From: Polaromonas sp. CG_9.7
GTDB taxonomy: Bacteria > Pseudomonadota > Gammaproteobacteria > Burkholderiales > Burkholderiaceae_C
Direction of reading: 5' to 3'
DNA: 64,000 nucleotides
NCBI RefSeq assembly: GCF_015752205.1
Contig: NZ_JADOVG010000002.1
Coordinates: 62,001-126,000, forward strand
Of the stretch, positions 60,558 to 64,000 are shown in pieces. The notes under the pieces were generated by a model. The model searched no databases. It was not told where the DNA came from and saw only the letters and a list, made by a program, of their open reading frames with translations. Positions within the stretch are counted from its first letter, which is position 1. Every line of letters starts with the position of its first letter. Both the position numbers and the translations under genes were made by a program.

Positions 60558-61796
60558 ATGCAAGTACTCGATCGCACCACCCCTGTCGCTCACCGCAACC
60601 CGCCCCTTTTGCCACGGTTGCAGGAACGCTTTGAACAGAAGTTCATGGCCCACTGGCAAAGCCACTGGGGCGGCAAACCCATCCTGCATGGCAGCAACCC
60701 CGGACCCAATTCGATCCGGCTGGATGGCAACGACTACCTGGGCATTGCCGGCCATCCGGACATCGTCCGGGCGCAGATTGGCAGCCTGCAACACAGCAAC
60801 GAATCCGTGATCCAGTCGGGCGTCTTTTTGCTCGACGCCCATCCGTGCCGGACGCTTGAAGCGTCACTGGCCGCCTGGGTCGGCAAGGAAGACGGTTTTA
60901 TCTGCCAGTCGGGCTATTCGGCCAATGTCGGACTGTTGCAGGCAATTGCCGACGAGCAGACGCCGGTCTACCTTGACAGCCTGGCGCATACCTCGCTTTG
61001 GGAAGGCGCGCGCGCCGCACGTGCGCCAGCCCATGCATTCCGGCACAACGACCCGGAGCACCTGTCACGCATGATTGAGCGCCATGGCCCCGGTGTGGTG
61101 GTGGTCGATTCGGTGTACAGCACCACCGGCGCGCTGTGCCCGCTGGTCCGCATGGTCGAGGTGGTTGAGCAGCATGGCTGCACCCTCATGGTCGATGAGT
61201 CGCATTCGCTGGGCACCCACGGTCCGCAAGGCGCTGGCCTGTGTGCCGAACTGGGCTTGACAGACCGCGTGCATTTCATCACCGCCAGCCTGGCCAAGGC
61301 GTTTGCCGGCCGTGCCGGCTTTTTCACGATTCCTGCCGCCATGCGCTACTACGTGCTGCACAACAGCTACCCGAACATCTTCAGCTCCTGCCTGCTGCCG
61401 CACGAGATTGCCGGACTGGCGGCAACGCTGGAAGTGGTTCGGGGCTGTGACGCCGAGCGGGTGCGGCTGCATGCCAACACGCGCCGGCTGCGCGCCAGCC
61501 TGCTGGACATGGGCTATCCGATCTACCAGGGCAGCCAGCAGATCATTGCGCTGGAAACCGGCACCGAGCCAGCCACCATGGAGCTGCGCGACGAGTTGGA
61601 AGCGCACCAGATTTTCGGCGCGATCTTTTGTGCTCCCGCCACGAGCCGCAACCGCGCCATGGTGCGGCTGACGCTCAACGCCGGCCTTACCCCTGCCGAG
61701 ATGGACCGCATCGAGCACACGGCGCGTACGCTGCTGCCGGTGCTCAAGCCCTGGGACTGGCCGATTGCCCGGCGCGCACGCACCGAACAGGTGTGA
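60558..61796 (+). CDS. cqsA: Alpha-hydroxyketone autoinducer synthase (CqsA/LqsA-like)
   Basis: A 412-residue PLP enzyme of the alpha-oxoamine synthase family. The aldimine lysine is K247 in ASLAKAFAGRAGFF, with LDGNDYLGIAGHPD, MVDESHSLGTHGP and HNSYPNIFSS typical of CqsA rather than KBL/BioF. CqsA condenses an acyl-CoA with SAM or an amino acid to make CAI-1/LAI-1-type signals. It is convergent with genes for a response regulator and a CqsS-like sensor, completing a quorum-sensing locus. Confidence 0.92.
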   Translation: MQVLDRTTPVAHRNPPLLPRLQERFEQKFMAHWQSHWGGKPILHGSNPGPNSIRLDGNDYLGIAGHPDIVRAQIGSLQHSNESVIQSGVFLLDAHPCRTLEASLAAWVGKEDGFICQSGYSANVGLLQAIADEQTPVYLDSLAHTSLWEGARAARAPAHAFRHNDPEHLSRMIERHGPGVVVVDSVYSTTGALCPLVRMVEVVEQHGCTLMVDESHSLGTHGPQGAGLCAELGLTDRVHFITASLAKAFAGRAGFFTIPAAMRYYVLHNSYPNIFSSCLLPHEIAGLAATLEVVRGCDAERVRLHANTRRLRASLLDMGYPIYQGSQQIIALETGTEPATMELRDELEAHQIFGAIFCAPATSRNRAMVRLTLNAGLTPAEMDRIEHTARTLLPVLKPWDWPIARRARTEQV

Positions 61797-61798
61797 GG

Positions 61799-62788
61799 CT
61801 AATCTTGCGGCAGGTTTCTTTCACCATGGTGGTCCAAAAACCGCGTGTAGCTGGTGCCCAAACCCGGGCTGAATGCCTCGCCAAGGGCAAAGATGGCGGC
61901 GTGAAGTCGGCCGGCTTCGCCGTTCAACACGAATGCTTCGCAAGGCCCAGGCTGATGGCCGGCGCCCAGCGCCAGCTTCAATTCCAGGTCGATCAGCTTG
62001 CTGCCGCTGCGAATGTCCTGGACGACGCGTGCGTCCCATCCCTGGGACAGCGCCATCTCGGCCAGTTCGCCCAGGTTGCTCGCCGGCTCCAGCTGCAGCC
62101 AGCTGGCCTGGCCTTGGGCATTGAGCGCCAGCATGCCGAGCGGCGCGCCGATGACGACATGTTCGGTCCAGCCCTGCTGCTTCGTGAGGTCTTGCAGCGC
62201 CTGGAAAATGACCGGGTCGGCCAGCAGCGCAAGCTGGCTGGGCGACAGCGTGGCGCACCAGATCTGCTGATGGCGCTGGTCGGGCTGGTGGCGCAGTTCC
62301 TCCACGGCGCGCGTCAAGCTGGCGCGCAGGTCGGGCGTCTGTTTCGGGATGAACTGGTTGATCAGCCCCCGGTTGAATGCCGAAACCGCCAACTGCTCGT
62401 CAGCGCGGCCGGTGAGCAGGATGCGCGAGCCGGGCCAGTCCTGCAATTCGCCCAGCACGCGCAGGCCGCTCATGGCCGGCATGGCGTAGTCCACCACGGC
62501 AACCTGCACCAGCCCGAAGCGCGCAGCCCCGTCGCCCTGCCAGTAGCCCAGGATCTGCGGGATCAGCAGGGCGCCTTCGCGCCAGCGGTGAATGATTTCC
62601 TGCTGGAGCCAGGCGTCATTTTCACGCTGCGCGTTGTCTTGCTTCAACAGGTCGATACAGGCAACGGGCCGCAGGAACAATTGCACGGGCCAGTCGGCAG
62701 GCATGACCTCACCCAGCATTTCCAGGTAATCCGGGTCATCGTCGAGAAAAATAACACCGCCGGGACGGCGGTAAAGGGGGAAGGACAT
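61799..62788 (-). CDS. Atypical response regulator of the CqsA locus (LqsR-like)
   Basis: The 329-residue protein begins with a receiver domain (VIFLDDDPDYLEML, phosphoacceptor D100 in VAVVDYAMPAMSG, RILLTGRAD, lysine in FIPKQTPD). About 40 extra residues (roughly 50-92, LLKQDNAQRENDAWLQQE onward) are inserted before the phospho-aspartate. The C-terminal ~170 residues, with VVIGAPLGMLALNAQGQASW (PAS-like) and KLIDLELKLALGAG, match no output domain I know; no DNA-binding motif is visible. It is encoded 47 bases after the sensor kinase and two bases from the cqsA stop. Confidence 0.85.
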   Translation of the reverse strand: MSFPLYRRPGGVIFLDDDPDYLEMLGEVMPADWPVQLFLRPVACIDLLKQDNAQRENDAWLQQEIIHRWREGALLIPQILGYWQGDGAARFGLVQVAVVDYAMPAMSGLRVLGELQDWPGSRILLTGRADEQLAVSAFNRGLINQFIPKQTPDLRASLTRAVEELRHQPDQRHQQIWCATLSPSQLALLADPVIFQALQDLTKQQGWTEHVVIGAPLGMLALNAQGQASWLQLEPASNLGELAEMALSQGWDARVVQDIRSGSKLIDLELKLALGAGHQPGPCEAFVLNGEAGRLHAAIFALGEAFSPGLGTSYTRFLDHHGERNLPQD

Positions 62789-62835
62789 AGTGCTGGGCTT
62801 TATCAAGAAAATTGAAATGCAGGCAAAGTCAGCGT

Positions 62836-64000
62836 TCAGGCAGGTGCAAGCGGCAGGTTCAGCGTAAAGACAGCGCCTGTGGCATGACCTGACTTCACCT
62901 GGATGCTACCCCCTGCGCTGCGCAGCACCTGCTGGCAAAAAGCCAGGCCCAGGCCATGCCCGATGCTGCGGTTGCTGGAGAAAAAAGGCTTGAAAATATG
63001 CGGCAGCAAGGCCGGATCCACACCGACGCCGTCATCGGCCACGGCAATGCTGCCGCCGTCAGGCCCACAGTCGACCGTGATGCACAGTGCTCCGGCCGCG
63101 TAAGACGAATCGGCGGCGGCCAGCGAGTGCAGGGCGTTTTTCATCAGGTTCATCAGCACCTGGGAAAACTGGGCACGGGGGCCATGAAAGTTGAAGTCAT
63201 GGGTGATGACCACCGTGACGCACTCGCGCTGCCGGTTGGAGGTGTAGGGATAGGCCGCCAGGGTTTCAGTGACCAGGCTGGCGGCGCCGACCACTTCGCT
63301 GTAATGCGGCAGCTGCAGCAGCTTGGCGTTGGCGATCTGGGTGTCGATCTGGTGGTTCATGGCACGCACCAATGCCTGCAGGCGCTGGCCCAGCTGCTCG
63401 AGCTTGGCCGCACGCGGGTGCGCTTGCTCACGCCGGATTTCCATCTGCAGCGCATCCCCGATCAGCGATGCCGTGGACAGCGGCGTTCGCAGCTCATGCG
63501 CCATGATGCCCATGGTGGCCAGCATGTGGGCCAGCTGGTCACGCCGCAGGTTGGCCGACGACAGGCCGAGCAGCAGCGCGCAGATCCAGCTGAAGGCGAT
63601 GACCACCATATCGACGGGGTTGGCCTGAAGACCGTTTGGCATCAACCCTGCAAACAGCGCCCATGACAGCAAGGCGCCGCTGACGATGCCTGCCGTGGCA
63701 ATGCGCCAGTCGGTCAGTTGGTAGTAGCACACAATGATGATGCATGTGGTTGCCAGCCAGGCGGCGCTGCCAGCGTTGCAAAAGTACATCCAGCTGAAAA
63801 AAAGCGGAATTTCGATCCACATCACCACAGTGACCAGCCACCGCGTGGCGGGCCTGGAAAAATCCTGGGTCAACCCAGGCAACAGCAGTGTGGCGGCCAG
63901 CAGGCTCATCAAACCGCGCAGCCACAGGTTTTCGTAGGGTTGCACCAGCCACCGGGACCAGATCCAGCCGAACAGCGGCTGACCCAGCACCGATGCCAGT
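62836..64000 (-). CDS. CqsS-like sensor histidine kinase (5' end outside window)
   Basis: The frame is open to the right window edge, so the N-terminus lies outside. The visible part starts LASVLGQPLFGWIWSRWLVQ and contains PYENLWLRGLM, the signature of the six-TM ligand-binding domain of CqsS/LqsS kinases. It is followed by the H-box MAHELRTPLS, N-box NLMKNALHSL and G-boxes VADDGVGVDP and GHGLGLAFC. Vibrio CqsS carries a C-terminal receiver; here the protein ends after the kinase domain and the receiver is the separate downstream gene. Confidence 0.9.
   Translation of the reverse strand, partial: LASVLGQPLFGWIWSRWLVQPYENLWLRGLMSLLAATLLLPGLTQDFSRPATRWLVTVVMWIEIPLFFSWMYFCNAGSAAWLATTCIIIVCYYQLTDWRIATAGIVSGALLSWALFAGLMPNGLQANPVDMVVIAFSWICALLLGLSSANLRRDQLAHMLATMGIMAHELRTPLSTASLIGDALQMEIRREQAHPRAAKLEQLGQRLQALVRAMNHQIDTQIANAKLLQLPHYSEVVGAASLVTETLAAYPYTSNRQRECVTVVITHDFNFHGPRAQFSQVLMNLMKNALHSLAAADSSYAAGALCITVDCGPDGGSIAVADDGVGVDPALLPHIFKPFFSSNRSIGHGLGLAFCQQVLRSAGGSIQVKSGHATGAVFTLNLPLAPA

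Noticed and set aside
1..64000. tRNA, rRNA, CRISPR array or prophage genes
   Set aside because: No T-loop GGTTCGA-type cloverleaf, no rRNA core sequence, no regularly spaced direct repeats and no phage structural or integrase genes were seen.

Overview
The window is 64 kb of an ordinary, densely packed chromosome from a betaproteobacterium of the order Burkholderiales, most likely family Comamonadaceae (Polaromonas/Rhodoferax-like). The reasons are the high GC content, a Bug-type tripartite tricarboxylate transporter, two branched-chain-type ABC operons, a DUF6352 gene, a fused isobutyryl-CoA mutase, and intergenic hairpin repeats of a type I associate with this family. No rRNA, tRNA, CRISPR array, prophage or intact insertion sequence was seen.

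Layout. 1-1.1 kb: the end of an endostatin/lectin-like secreted protein and a stretch of decayed sequence. 1.1-8.0 kb: a probable sulfoacetate catabolic operon (IclR regulator, tctCBA uptake system, acylating sulfoacetaldehyde dehydrogenase SauS, sulfoacetate-CoA ligase SauT). 8.2-17.4 kb: housekeeping and mixed genes (stand-alone CheB, a NodIJ-type ABC exporter, a molybdopterin-fold periplasmic protein, purT, an MscS channel, yebC, a VanX-type dipeptidase, DUF2789) with relics of a response regulator and of a pta-ackA operon. 17.4-18.9 kb: amn. 19.0-30.4 kb: a phosphonate island (phnCDE, a PhnZ-like HD oxygenase, phnN, DUF1045, phnF, and divergent phnGHIJKLM). 30.5-38.6 kb: gor, a Fur-box-preceded catecholate siderophore receptor with piuC, a PAP2 phosphatase, dbpA and a short-chain dehydrogenase. 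38.8-43.6 kb: liv operon 1 on the minus strand. 44-47.9 kb: DUF6352, a glycosyltransferase, a polysaccharide deacetylase and a small basic protein. 48-51.3 kb: icmF behind a perfect palindromic operator. 51.4-58.8 kb: a LuxR-type response regulator and Cache-domain kinase, divergent from liv operon 2, which contains a LivM-LivG fusion. 58.9-64 kb: PPK2, a rhodanese and a CqsA/LqsA-type alpha-hydroxyketone quorum-sensing locus (synthase, atypical response regulator, sensor kinase cut by the window end).

How the genes work together. The sulfoacetate operon would import a C2 sulfonate, activate it to the CoA thioester and reduce it to sulfoacetaldehyde; the next enzyme (Xsc) is not in the window. 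The phn island combines the C-P lyase core with an oxidative PhnZ-like enzyme. It lacks phnP, and the DUF1045 2H-phosphoesterase-like protein is a candidate substitute. The two liv operons share a 17-bp bipartite motif (TTAAGTAGT-N4-CGTA) in their upstream regions, and a LuxR-type response regulator with its kinase lies between them, so coordinated control is plausible. The CqsA locus is the most interesting signalling element: its regulator has a receiver domain with an insertion of about 40 residues and a C-terminal domain I cannot name.
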